DNA of 64,000 nucleotides from Paulinella micropora (GCA_019918135.1 WBZZ01005955.1:1-64000); one strand, 5' to 3'; shown: positions 20,923-31,150, counted from the stretch's first letter. The notes: generated by a model not told the origin, from the letters alone. Numbers and translations are program-made.

Positions 20923-21259
20923 CGTCCTCCTCCAACTTGGCCTTCCGCAGAATGTCCACCAGTTGCTCCATCTCGTTTTGCCACTTCTTGGCTTGGGAGA
21001 CTTTGGAAGACTGACGAGAATTCCTTTTTAGCGGTTGATTTTGGTTTAGGTTGTCAGTTTTTTACCAATTTCCTTTTTTATTTAGGGAACAGAAAGGGCC
21101 AGAATAATCATTTCAAGAATTTTAATCGTAAAATGCAGTTAATTAATTACGATAGGTAAATGGATATTGTCAGCCATACTTTAATGGCCAATTTTCCTTC
21201 AGGCTTCCTTCTTTCCTTGTTGGTTAGGTCAGAAAAGAAAGAAGAAAAAAGAAACAAAG

Positions 21260-21736
21260 ATGTCCAACGATAGCATTAGTCTAATCTCCCGCTCTGCCCC
21301 AGAGACTGATGAAGATGTTGAAAGAAGAATAAAAAGAAAAACAAGAAATGATTTGGAATTGCAAGAGGGGCAAATAGAGAAATTAGTTGGCGAAAACAAA
21401 AACATTGATAAACAAATTCAGTCTCTTGAAAAAAAGAAGACCAAGAATAACCAAGAAATAAGAGCTCTACAAAAACAAGTAAAGAAAATAAAGCAAGCGA
21501 GAGAAGATGTTAATGTAGCGAAGGGAGTAAAAGAACTAACTATTTCGTTGATTGAAGAAATTACGAAATATAATAGTTGGATAAATAAAGGATTACATAT
21601 TCGGGCTGGGATAACCAGACCAGACGATATGAACGATGTATTAAGCATAATTACGAACGAAAGAAAGAGATTGGACGAAGCTATACTAATAGTAAGACGA
21701 AAAATTCACAATAGACAAAACAAATTCAACCAATGA
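21260..21736 (+). CDS. Coiled-coil protein, unknown
   Basis: Intact 158-residue frame. Residues 30-85 form a strong coiled coil (QIEKLVGENKNIDKQIQSLE and following), with helical Lys/Arg-rich sequence to the end. No enzymatic motif. It is the last gene before the right terminus. The spacer 21,737-21,923 contains no recognisable feature. Confidence 0.5.
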   Translation: MSNDSISLISRSAPETDEDVERRIKRKTRNDLELQEGQIEKLVGENKNIDKQIQSLEKKKTKNNQEIRALQKQVKKIKQAREDVNVAKGVKELTISLIEEITKYNSWINKGLHIRAGITRPDDMNDVLSIITNERKRLDEAILIVRRKIHNRQNKFNQ

Positions 21737-21923
21737 CCACCGAATAATAAAACCCCTTGGCAGGTAGGGTTCAAAAAATAGCATGTCTTTTATACTGTGT
21801 TTTTAAACACTAAAACTTCAAAATTACTTCTGAAAAACCCTACAAACTTTTTGTTGTGGGGTAGGTTTGGTTAATGAAGCTAGCGGAGGTGGGCGACTAC
21901 TACTAAGGTAATTTTTGCTTCCT

Positions 21924-22061
21924 TCTTGCTTCCTTTTTGATTTCTATTTGATCTCTCTTTGATTTCGTTATTTGTTTAAACATGGCGATTTGGGCTGAAT
22001 AACCCTTTTTTTGCTGGTATTTTCTTGAAAATACCTGCAGAAAAAGGGTACTTATCTTCTC
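21924..22061 (-). repeat. Right terminal inverted repeat of the Polinton
   Basis: Reverse complement of 953-1090 with few substitutions, including the same internal hairpin. The element ends at ...CTTATCTTCTC. Confidence 0.93.
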
Positions 22062-22065
22062 ATAG
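22060..22065 (+). other. Right candidate target-site duplication (TCATAG)
   Basis: Second copy of TCATAG, followed by a run of G residues. Overlaps the last two bases of the inverted repeat (see left copy). Confidence 0.6.
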
Positions 22066-22389
22066 GGGGGGGGGCAAAAGGATAGCTCTTTGTCTTAATA
22101 TAGGATTTTTTTTTCGTTTACTATAGGTCACGTTCATGATCATGTAAATGTTAGTTTTTGTCTTATAGATTCGTTATTGTGATTTTGCTGACAGCGCTAT
22201 AGCTAGCTTTGCTTTAGATTTTTTATTTAATTTCTTCTGAGCTTGCAAATTGAATTGCAATTGGTTTTATGGCTGTCGGCGCGGACAGAATGAATTGCTC
22301 ACATTGCCCTATATCTGCGAAGTATTTGTAAAGTTAAGGTTATTAAACCACGTGCACTACTGTCGGGGCCAAAAAACCACTATGATCCA

Positions 22390-22890
22390 GTTTAGGTTCA
22401 ATGCACTGCACTAGGAAATTTTCAATGCACTGCATCGAAAATTTTTTAATGCATGCATTGAAATGTCAACGCATGTCTTTCAATGCATGCATTGAGATTT
22501 CAATGCACGTGCATTGACATTTCAATGCATGAATCGGGGTTGGCCAATGCAGCACTTTTTTTCAATGCAACGGCCTCACAGGCCATGGGGGTTTATTAAA
22601 GTCCGGAGAGTCAACGATTTCAATGCATGCATTGAAATTTTTTCAATGCATGCATTGAAAATTTTTCAATGCATGCATTGAAATTTCAATGCATGCTGCA
22701 TTGAAATTTCAATGCATGCATTGAGATCTCAATGCATCATGCATTGAAACCTCAACGCATGCATTGAAATTTCAATGCATGCATTGAATTATTTTCAATG
22801 CATGCACTGAAATATCAATGCAAGTGTCCAATGCGTGCATTGAGATTTCAATGCAAATGCATTGAAATTTCAATGCATGCATCGAATCAA
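22390..22890. repeat. Palindromic repeat cluster 1 (CAATGCATGCATTG)
   Basis: Dense array of the palindrome CAATGCATGCATTG, usually extended to TTTCAATGCATGCATTGAAA, with variants that lose half the palindrome. Spacing is irregular (about 20-40 bases). No coding potential. Bases 22,066-22,389 contain nothing recognisable. Confidence 0.9.
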
Positions 22891-23048
22891 CACTTTAATG
22901 CCGGCAGTATGCCGGCAGAATTCAAAGTAAATTACTTCATCACTAGCATACAGAATGTTTTAATCATACCATTCTGATTTTTGAAAGTCTATCATTTGCT
23001 TTTTTTTTTAAATTTCTTCTTCTTGTTTTGTAGTTTTGGTGTTGCATT

Positions 23049-23381
23049 TCATTTCCAATCACTATCCCAATCCCTCACCTTCTCGCTAGGCGTTCTAGTT
23101 CGTTTTCCAAGTCTTTCTTCTGGCTGTCCTCTTGGTATCTCTTCATAATACCACTTTTCTCTTTCATTTTCTTTCTTACTTTGCTCTTTACTAACTATGT
23201 TATGTGCTTGACTTTTTGCTACCCCTTTTTCTTCCACTATTTCTTGACCTTTTCCTTTAGTAATTTGCGCTGGCCTCCTTGCGCACCTGATGAAATCATC
23301 TACATATTCCTTTGTCATTATGAGGCGATGCAACTTCCCAAAATCTGTTGTTTCTGAATAAACTAATCTACTAACTATCAC
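23049..23381 (-). CDS. Unknown charged ORF
   Basis: 110-residue frame with a Lys/Glu-rich middle (VAKSQAHNIVSKEQSKKENE) and basic end. No family recognised, and no ATG-centred context that makes it convincing. It could be an exon of a host or transposon gene belonging with the decayed frame immediately to the right. Confidence 0.25.
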   Translation of the reverse strand: MIVSRLVYSETTDFGKLHRLIMTKEYVDDFIRCARRPAQITKGKGQEIVEEKGVAKSQAHNIVSKEQSKKENEREKWYYEEIPRGQPEERLGKRTRTPSEKVRDWDSDWK

Positions 23382-23416
23382 TAATTCTCTGCTTGTCTCT
23401 GTCCTGGGCTCTCTAC

Positions 23417-24235
23417 CCTTCAGGAGTTACGGCTCCCCCCGGCCAGCTGCCTAACTGTTTAACCCCTACCACAAGCTCGTTCTCTCCAAGAAACTCGCCT
23501 GCTGCACCAGTAACTATGTTCGTAACCTTGCCGTCATCCATGATGTGCAGTTCCAGCGGAGGGTGCACGTCAACCACTGCATTGATGAAGTGGAACTACT
23601 AACACAGCAAATATTTCAGCAACATGGATTGCGACACGGATGGCACCTATCGCTGCCAACAAACTAACGTAAATCTTTCTGACCCTGAGGTGCAAGATAT
23701 GGAAAGCCCTGGCCTATGTCAGTACATAATAAAACCCGCTCTCTTCATGAATTCAAAAGTCCGCCTATGTCCCTGCGGGCGCCTACACTCATGTAATGCA
23801 AACATTCCTGACTTGGGTATTATTGCGTAAGTGTTCTAGAACAACGAATTTCTCGCTAGCTGTCCACTCTGTCCAGAAAAAGTAGATTGTGACCAATCCG
23901 TGCTAACGATAAAGTTGGAAATACCGTCGCAGCCTGGAAAGGTCCTGTACTTGCGTGTTCCATGGAATGTGATGATCTGATTGTGTCTACAAGTCTCGAT
24001 ACTGACTAGTAGCCCTTGTTTGCGTGCATTTTGGATCTGCAGATACCACTGTTCTCTAAAATCGCTTTGCTCTAGTCCCGCCACTTTGTAAACCAACACA
24101 CTATGGCTGGTACTAAAACACCCTCTGCCACAACCTATGTCCAAAAACATGTTTTTCTTTCTATCAGCAAGTGGCACACTATCCAACTCAGCCAGCACCC
24201 CTGGAGAATCAAAGTTCTCTCCACACCTCGCGGGG
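23417..24235 (-). pseudogene. Decayed gene with SAM-methyltransferase-like motif
   Basis: One minus-strand frame keeps coding-like sequence over 800 bases but has several stops (near 23,845, 23,735, 23,655 and 23,605). Near 24,150 it reads MFLDIGCGRGC, the glycine-rich SAM-binding motif I, followed by a Glu-containing strand (VAGLEQSDFREQW). The downstream part ends with ELHIMDDGKVTNIVTGAAGE at TAG 23,417. Probably a fossil transposon or host gene; methyltransferase is inferred from one motif only. Confidence 0.35.
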
Positions 24236-24318
24236 AAACTTGAATCTTATTTATACTATGTCCAAAAGCTCTATCACAGCTGCAACTTCTTTGTCTTCCA
24301 GTCTCTCTCTCTCTCTCT

Positions 24319-24590
24319 CTCTCAGATTTCAATGTTTGCATTGAAATTTCAATGCAGCGAGCATTGAGATTTCAATGCTTGCATTGAAATCACTTTTAAG
24401 ATTTCAATGCATGCGTTGAAATTCAATGCTCGCTGCATTGAAATTTTAATGCTCGCTGCATTAAAATTTCAATGCATGAATTGAAAGCTTGAAAGTGATT
24501 TCAATGCATGCATCGAAATTTCAATGCTCACTGCATTGAAATTTCAATACTCACTGCATTAAAATTTCAATGCAAGCATTGAAATGGAGA
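24319..24590. repeat. Palindromic repeat cluster 2
   Basis: More copies and half-copies of the CAATGCATGCATTG family, mixed with TTTCAATGCTCGCTGCATTG variants; flanked by CT/GA microsatellites at 24,301-24,321 and 24,587-24,602. The stretch 24,603-24,870 has no recognised feature. Confidence 0.85.
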
Positions 24591-24880
24591 GAGAGAGAGA
24601 GATGCAAGCAACGAAAAAAGCAGCTGTAGGGATTCGACGAATTTTTTATTAAGGAGACCTCATTAGGTTTCCTTCCTCGTCGAACTCTTAGTAACGCAGC
24701 GGAGAGAGAAATATCTACTTTTTTTTTGACATTTTGACATGCGCCCCGAGGGTGCTCGCAACTTCCGACACGAGAATTTAATAGAGCTCATCGAGACGCG
24801 TCAAATGCAAAAAGAAATCGAAAAAGAGCAGAGTTTACACCCGCAAGGATTTTTTAAATTTTTTTAACCAGTCAGTGATC

Positions 24881-24976
24881 AGAGAGAGAGAGAGCGAGAG
24901 AGAGAGAGAGAGAGAGAGAGAGTCTGCGAGAAAGAGAGAGAGAAAGAGAGAGAGATAGATATAGATAGAGATAGGG

Positions 24977-25070
<94 letters not shown>

Positions 25071-25106
25071 GATAGATAGATAGATAGAGAGATAGAGAGA
25101 AAGAGG
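24881..25106. repeat. GA and GATA microsatellites
   Basis: GA run (24,881-24,920), short GA/GAAA blocks, then about 20 GATA units (25,002-25,090) and a G-rich end. Ile/Tyr/Leu/Ser reading frames across it are artefacts. Non-coding sequence continues to 25,630, apart from low-value ORFs. Confidence 0.95.
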
Positions 25107-25637
25107 GGGGGGGTGGGGTGGGGGGAGGGACAGTTGGCGCTTTGAACCTGGTTTTCCATGGCATTGACAACAAGTACAGAAGTCATGCCCTAACAAGTGC
25201 AGAGGATTCAAGTCCTACGAAGACCTAATTAAATACATATAAGCAATGCAGGCCAACTCGGTTGTCCATGGCATGACGTCATCAGCTGCAAAGTACTACA
25301 AAGTGCATTGACAACAGGAAAGAGAATTTTGACACCAAGAGACAAGACACTACACTTATTCTCTCCTGTAACGGTTTTTGCTTTGACACTATCTTCGGCG
25401 CCAAAGGCACGCAGGGCTTTTTCTAAATTTTTTTTGATGGGGGGCACGAAACACCACAAAGCAAACAACAATTACCACATAGCAAACAGCAATCACGACA
25501 GATAAGGGGAACTTCGTGCTTGTAGTGGCGGCTGCAAGACTGTTGATCATGCACGAAAGTGACACTGGCTTTTTGGAAGTCACAGGTGTCCGGCTCATCA
25601 TGAATCAGACATAGGAAGTCATAAGTGTCCGGCTCAG

Positions 25638-25756
25638 CACTGCATTGAAATTTCAATGCATGCATTGAAATAGGTAATTCAATGCATGCATGGATAAGCA
25701 CTGCATTGAAATTTCAATGCATGCATTGAAATAGGTAATTCAATGCATGCATTTAT
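25638..25756. repeat. Palindromic repeat cluster 3
   Basis: Two near-identical units of about 58 bases, each with the palindrome TTTCAATGCATGCATTGAAA followed by TAGGTAATTCAATGCATGCAT. The unit structure shows local tandem duplication. Confidence 0.85.
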
Positions 25757-25890
25757 AAACAACATATTTTCGGAAATCGTAAGTGTCCGGCTCATCAGAC
25801 TTTTCGGAAATCACAAGTGTCCGGCTCATCAAAAATCAGAAATAGTTCGTTTGGTCGTTTGGTCTTGTTTGTTTATTTGTTTCATTACTA

Positions 25891-25895
<5 letters not shown>

Positions 25896-25922
<27 letters not shown>

Positions 25923-25970
25923 GATGGAGGCGCATGTGCAGAAATGCATCAGCCATCGACAGAGAAGCAC

Positions 25971-26011
<41 letters not shown>

Positions 26012-26089
26012 GAGGCACATGTCCAGGATCTGGATCTGATGCTATAGTCTGAGGAAGCCTATTATTATTATTATTATTATTATTATTAT
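25896..26089 (+). mobile_element. SINE tail fragments with (ATT)n
   Basis: ATT tracts at about 25,896-25,921, 25,971-26,007 and 26,061-26,088 separate short fragments (ATGGAGGCGCATGTGCAGAA...) that match the 3' end of the fuller SINE to the right. These are nested or tandem truncated SINE copies. Confidence 0.65.
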
Positions 26090-26425
26090 GGACACCGTGA
26101 TAGCTCAGTGGTCAAGTTCTACCATCTGGGCCCTGTCGCCAGTTCGATTCCCGTCGGTGCCACCAGTATCTTCATTGAACATACCGGTCCGTCTGGACCA
26201 GTATTTTCATTGAACATACCGGTCCGTCTGGAAGTGTTGGAACTGCCCTTGCGGGGGTGTCATTAGAGCCTATCGTCAATTCTTCGTACTCCCCTCACGG
26301 GTGAGACGATGGAGGCGCATGTGCAGAAATGCATCAGCCATTGACAGAGAAGCACTATTATTATTATTATTATTATTAATATTATTATTATTATTATTAT
26401 TTTTATTTATTTATTTATTTATTTA
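26090..26425 (+). mobile_element. tRNA-derived SINE with ATT tail
   Basis: The head (26,090-26,164) has RNA polymerase III boxes: TAGCTCAGTGG (box A) and AGTTCGATTCCC (box B), and ends GGTGCCACCA like a processed tRNA, but the stems pair poorly, so it is not a working tRNA gene. The body contains a duplicated 36-base segment (CATTGAACATACCGGTCCGT...), then the same 3' sequence as the fragments on its left and an ATT/ATTT tail. Confidence 0.75.
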
Positions 26426-26540
26426 TTTTTTCTTTCGTTCTCTTGTCCATCTGTCACTACATGTTTTTGTTCATAGCGGCTTGTGCTACTTATTTCCTTG
26501 TTTGTATTTTTTCATGTTGCTTACGACGATTCCCACCACC

Positions 26541-26790
26541 TGCACCGCAAACTCTCTCCCTCCCTCTCTCCCTCCCTCTCTCCCTCTCTCTCTCCCTCTT
26601 TCTCTCTCTGTCTCTCTGTCTCTCTCTCTCTCTCTACATAGTAAATACATACACTCATACATACATGCATACATACACACACATATATACACACATACAT
26701 AAATACATACATACATACATACATACAAACCTGCGTGCATACATACATACATACATATATAATTACATACATACATACATACGTTTCGGA
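26541..26790. repeat. CT and CATA microsatellites
   Basis: CTCCCT/CTCT tract (26,541-26,635) followed by CATA repeats (26,640-26,780). ORFs across it on both strands are artefacts of the repeats. The interval 26,791-26,985 shows nothing recognisable. Confidence 0.9.
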
Positions 26791-26989
26791 CCACCTTGCA
26801 CGCTGCCACGCCCGGAACTGAAGACACATGCTTGGCAAAAACGTCACGCAGCAAGGGTGCATGATGCAAATCAGGCACTCAGGCCTGGCCAGCGGGCGCG
26901 GCACTCACGAGGTCATCACTAGCTTTGTCTTACCCAGCTGCAATCAGAAACTCTTTGCCTAAATCTAGCAGGCTGCAACTAATATCTTG

Positions 26990-27280
26990 CTTGCTTTGAA
27001 ATTTCCACGCATGCATTGAAGTCACTGCGAAATCTTCAATGCATGCATTGAAATTCCAAAGCATTCTGCATTGAAATTTAAAGGCATGCATTGAAGTCAT
27101 TTCGAAATTTTCAATGTATGCATTCAAATTTCAATGCACTACGCATTGAAATTTCAATGCATGCATTGAAGTCATTTCGATATTTTCAATGCATGCATTG
27201 AAATTTCAATGCATTATGCATTGAAATTTCAATGCATTGTGCATTGAAATTTCAATGCATTCTGCATGGAAATGTCCGTG
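26990..27280. repeat. Palindromic repeat cluster 4
   Basis: Units of about 75-85 bases with the palindrome followed by GAAGTCATTTCGAAATTTTC, then half-palindromes CAATGCATTATGCATTGAAA and close variants. Non-coding. Confidence 0.85.
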
Positions 27281-27359
27281 CACTCTGTACTGAAACAATT
27301 TGATGTTATACTGTTCAGGTGTTAAGTTCCGCGGCGCTTTGAGTGGTTTAGCAGATTAA

Positions 27360-28265
27360 GTGCAAGCTTTCGATCTGGAACACCAAGGAGGAGAACTTAA
27401 GAGGAAAGTGCACAATCTGGTTCATTCGGAGGACACTTTCATGAACCGTTGGAGAAATGCGGCACCAATGTGGACCTTGCCCAGCTTGCGCCAGGCAAAT
27501 CTTGACGTCAAGGATAAGCTAATCATGCCAGGCTTCCGTTCCGGCAAGAAGAACCTCAGCTACGCATGCAACGTCGCACTCAAAGACGTGGCAAGCAACC
27601 TGGTTTTCAGCCGACTGCTCTTGCCGAAACCAAGGCATTTCGTGGAGCTGCAGGAGTTCATGGACAGCTGCTAGGCAGCTACCGGGTTGGCAAGGGTTGG
27701 GTCAGCGTCCAGTACTGACCGCAACAAACATCAAACTACCAAGTTTATGAGGTGCAAGGGATTCCTGATGAGGTCAACCAGGTCTGCAAGGGGTGAGCGC
27801 TTTGCGGGTGGCTGCTGCTTTCTCACTGTTGAGAATATCAAGCAGACGTTCCCTCGCCGCTGCTGGGGAGTTACAGTGGCAGGCAGGTACGCAGATGCAG
27901 TGCACTGGTATGTTCACGTTGCGTATAATGGGTACGCGTGCGATTTGGCGAGAGTGGAACTTTTGCGCGCAAGAAAGCAAGATGATCACTTGTGGGTGGG
28001 CGATACATTGCCTGCCCAACCATCCCTGACTTTTGTTCCTGTCAGCTTTCTTGACCTTCCTTGCATCGTTGCTCCGGTTCCAAACACGCACACTCGATTC
28101 CATTTCATGGAATTAGATATCAGTGACTATCTGCCACGGGAATTGAAAGAAGAAATCGATCGTCGTGAAGGAGAAGATGATGAACAGAAAGACGGCGTCG
28201 CAGAGGAAGAGGAAGTTCAAGAATTAGATGAAGAAGATGATGTTGAAGAAGAAGAAGAAGAATAA
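27360..28265 (+). pseudogene. Unknown protein with acidic tail, one in-frame TAG
   Basis: A single plus-strand frame of about 300 codons interrupted only by TAG at 27,672-27,674. The first part contains KKNLSYACNVALKDVASNLV; the second a Trp/Tyr/Cys-rich region (CWGVTVAGRYADAVHWYVHV) and ends with a long Glu/Asp run. The frame lacks a clear upstream start, so it could be the last exon of a host or transposon gene. No family recognised. Local GC (about 50%) is above that of the flanking repeats. Confidence 0.4.
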
Positions 28266-28437
28266 GAAGACATGTATGATGACCGACGTGAAGAAGAGGA
28301 AGAAGGTGGAAGAAATGTATGATGACAGAAACGAAGACGGAGTGGAGCAATGAGCAAAAAAATAAAAAAGTTAATTTACTTACTCGTTAAACGTGTTACA
28401 TACTTACTAGTTAAAGGCGTTCTTGGTATTAAAATGA

Positions 28438-29025
28438 TTACACTGCATTGATATTACTGTTTATCAATGCATACACTGAACTACCCATTTCAATGCATGC
28501 ATTGAAAATCAATGCATGCATTGAAAGTCAATGTATGCATTGAAAAGACACATTTCAATGCATGCATTGACATTTTAATGCATGCATTGAAAATCAATGC
28601 ATGCAGTGAAATACACATTTCTGTGCTGCATTGACATTTTAATGCATGCATTGAAAATCAATGCATGCATTGATATGTGCTGCATTGACATTTTAATGCA
28701 TGCATTGAAAATCAATGCATGCATTGATCTGTGCTGCATTGATATTTGAATGCATACATTGAAATTCAATGCATGCATTGAAATTCAATGCATGCATTGA
28801 AACACACATTTCTGTGCTGCATTGACATTTCAATGCATGCATTGAAATCAATGCATGCATTGATCGGTGCTGCATTGAAATTTTAATGCATGCATTGAAA
28901 ATCAATGCATGCATTGAAACACACATTTCACATTTCAATGCATGCATTGAAACGTCAATTCGAAGTTTCAATGCTTGCATTGAAATTTCAATGCACTGCA
29001 TTGAAATTTCAATGCACTGCATTGA
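28438..29025. repeat. Palindromic repeat cluster 5 (higher-order units)
   Basis: The densest array: palindromes arranged in higher-order units of about 52-60 bases of the form GTGCTGCATTGACATTTTAA, TGCATGCATTGAAAATCAAT, GCATGCATTGA. His/Cys/Met-rich frames (MHALIFNACIK...) are repeat artefacts. Confidence 0.9.
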
Positions 29026-30167
29026 CATCCCGTGTCATAGTGAACTCATCCAACGTTAACACACTTGGACCTGCCAACGTAAGTTAAGGCTTCATTTACT
29101 CCCTTTGGAAGATGAAATTAAATATCATGATTAATTATATATGTAGTTATAATTCTGAGAAATGACCCAATCATGCTTTGTTAAAAATATGTCATATTTT
29201 CAGAACTAGTGAAAGATCACCATCACAATTTTCTGGTTGAGATTCATTAATGTTACCTATCCGGTCCTGCAGCTGAACCGTGCGCGCCGGCAATTTTCCA
29301 ACCAAAACCACGTGGCAAATATGACAGATTTTTTTTAAGTGTCTTTTGGTTAGACTGTGTTTGTAAAACTTAATTTCTTTGCACAACTTACTAAAGCTTT
29401 GTTCCTTGCAAATGACACAACACTAAAAAGTATGTCATATTTTTTATTACAATTCAACAAAGGTGCTTCATGAAATCAGTGAAGCATCTCACATCAACTT
29501 GTGAGAAAATGTTACTAGTAGGAAAGAAGTTGATTAAACAGAAAAAAAAATGTTAAACAAATGAAAAAATTTGACATGATTGAGATACAGCAGCCTGTGA
29601 CGAATTTTGTGAAACGTTGTAACACCAATGTCTGCATGTTTGGCAAAATTTTGTTACAATTTTTTCTGCTTACACATCAATTCATTTAGGATGCATCAAC
29701 TAGGAATCACTTGACATACAACTTTGAACCAGACGCTTCATCGCGACGCTGTTGCTCTAAAGCTTCAAAGAATTTTGGCTCTAAATTGTGAAAAGTGAGT
29801 TATTAATCTCACATCGGGTCGTTAATTCTGCTCAAATATAGATTTTTGTTTCTCAGTAAAATGTTTTTAAGACACTAAAGTGATTTTTACACCCTCAAAT
29901 ATGTGTTCTCAACACAGACACCTGAAAAAATCTGTAAATCAAGTTCAAATTGTTTTTCAGAAAATTAAAATATGATATATTCCATGACACGACTGCTTTT
30001 GAGTCGACAATCAGTTTAATCAAAGCGCTAAAGTAGTTTATGCTAACTTTTTTTTTATGACTGAATAAACTCAGTCAATTTTCAATTTTTGATTGTAAAA
30101 AAATATGCTGGCACCGTTTCAATCCTACTAAAACCTTAAAAAACAAGCATGTTTTCCAGCATGCTCA
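29026..30167. other. AT-rich stretch without recognisable features
   Basis: No convincing ORF, repeat family or RNA gene seen. A 64-codon minus frame at 29,192-29,386 has unremarkable composition and is not called. Confidence 0.5.
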
Positions 30168-30317
30168 TTATTTTTTTGAAGCAGTTGCCCTGTTTTTTTG
30201 ATAATATTCTTTTGATCTCATAAGTGCTTTCTCTTTATTTCTTATCTGATATTCTCTCATGCGTTCAGCATGTTTTGCCCTTGCCTCCTCCGCAGCATAT
30301 GTAGGTTTTCTACCCAT
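30168..30317 (-). CDS. 49-residue basic virus-style ORF
   Basis: ATG 30317 to TAA 30168: MGRKPTYAAEEARAKHAERM, then REYQIRNKEKALMRSKEYYQ. The pattern MGRKPxYxxEEaRxxxxxrxreYxxrNxEk is common at the start of small basic proteins in Polintons, virophages and large DNA viruses. It lies outside the Polinton borders, so it may be a remnant of another element. Possibly part of a longer lost gene. Sequence 30,318-30,740 has nothing recognisable. Confidence 0.4.
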   Translation of the reverse strand: MGRKPTYAAEEARAKHAERMREYQIRNKEKALMRSKEYYQKNRATASKK

Positions 30318-30739
30318 TTATATAAACTCGTTATATAGCAAAAATCGTTCGTGATTTTTTTTATATATTATATTGAACAAATCTGGTCATGTGAGCGCTT
30401 TTTTTGCATTGATACTTTGTTTGTGAGAACGTCTTAAATCTGTTTTTGGACGTTGTAAAACTAACTAAATTTTTTTCAACATTTCTTAGCTTTTAGTTAG
30501 ATCAAGAACTTAAGTTAATGTCTGGAAATGAAATTTGAAGGTCCATGATGAGTTTAATAAGTTTTAAAACATTAAAAATGAAAAAAATGTTGACGTAGAG
30601 ATGCATGATCTTGTCATGAATTGCATTTTATTTGATTCTTGTTGTGTGATTCAGTTTAAATTTGTCTTTCTTTTGGTTTTTTAAGTCATGTGTGGTTGTG
30701 TCTGAAATGTTAGCATGTGATGTGTAATTTTAATTGTAA

Positions 30740-30900
30740 GGGAGAGAAGGAGAGGGCCACCATATTGGCCAGCCAAGCCGGGGGGGGCTGCACAATGTTG
30801 GGCCGCGGGGAGGGGGGGGGGAGAAGGGAGAAGGGAGAAGGGAGAGGGGAGAGGGGAGGGGGGAGTTTGGGAAAAAAAGGCAGCCGATCCATCCGGCCTA
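30740..30900 (+). other. Boundary between AT-rich and GC-rich DNA
   Basis: Within about 100 bases composition switches from AT-rich to extremely GC-rich, beginning with G runs (GGGGGGGG at 30,780; GGGGAGGGGGGG near 30,810-30,860) and a GGAGAA repeat. No inverted repeat or target duplication is obvious at the switch. It could be an integration border or an assembly join. Confidence 0.7.
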
Positions 30901-30904
30901 GGGT

Positions 30905-31150
30905 GTACAACAGGGAGCCACCCGACCGGAAAGGCCGGATCCTTTCTGCCACCCGACCAGGCCGGCAGGGTTTTTCTTGCCACCCGACCGGAAGGGTCAG
31001 GCCTCTCTCGCCACCCGGCCAGAAAAGGGGGGTTTTTCCTGCCACCCGACCAGGCCCGCAGGGTTCTTCTTGCCACCCGACTAGGCCAGCAGGGTTTTTC
31101 CTGCTATCGCCCTGCCGATCCAAGGGCCCGGCCTGTTCTGCCACTCCTTT
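30905..31150 (+). repeat. Degenerate tandem repeat of about 40 bp (GCCACCCGACC...)
   Basis: Six or more units begin GCCACCCGACCGG or GCCACCCGACCAGGC and continue with CAGGGTTTTTCCT-like sequence. Being next to the composition switch, this could be a terminal or subterminal repeat of the GC-rich element. Long ORFs through it on both strands are Gly/Pro/Arg-rich artefacts. Confidence 0.75.

Larger units (their letters stand above)
953..22061 (+). mobile_element. Complete, decayed Polinton/Maverick element (about 21.1 kb)
   Basis: Inverted termini of about 138 bp, a candidate 6-bp target duplication, and the full Polinton gene set identify a Polinton: protein-primed PolB at the left end, retrovirus-type integrase at the right, and double-jelly-roll major capsid protein, penton, adenain-like protease and FtsK/HerA-type packaging ATPase in the middle on the minus strand. 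The element is somewhat longer than the typical 15-20 kb because it also carries a 4-kb fibre-like gene with an S74 domain, an HNH protein with zinc repeats, a lipase and an F-box protein. At least six genes have frameshifts or stops, so the copy is probably inactive. Element class is secure; host and activity are not known. Confidence 0.93.

Noticed and set aside
24835..25211. Ser/Leu/Ile/Tyr-rich ORFs on the minus strand
   Set aside because: They are translations of GA and GATA microsatellites.
26090..26164. tRNA gene
   Set aside because: A and B boxes and a CCA-like end are present, but acceptor and T stems pair poorly and the sequence continues into a SINE body with an ATT tail.
22390..29025. 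CRISPR array
   Set aside because: Repeats are perfect palindromes with short, variable, non-unique spacers in eukaryotic DNA, and no cas genes are present.
28575..29028. His/Met/Cys-rich ORFs (MHALIFNACIK repeats)
   Set aside because: They are translations of the palindrome array; periodicity follows the DNA repeat and no start or promoter context is seen.
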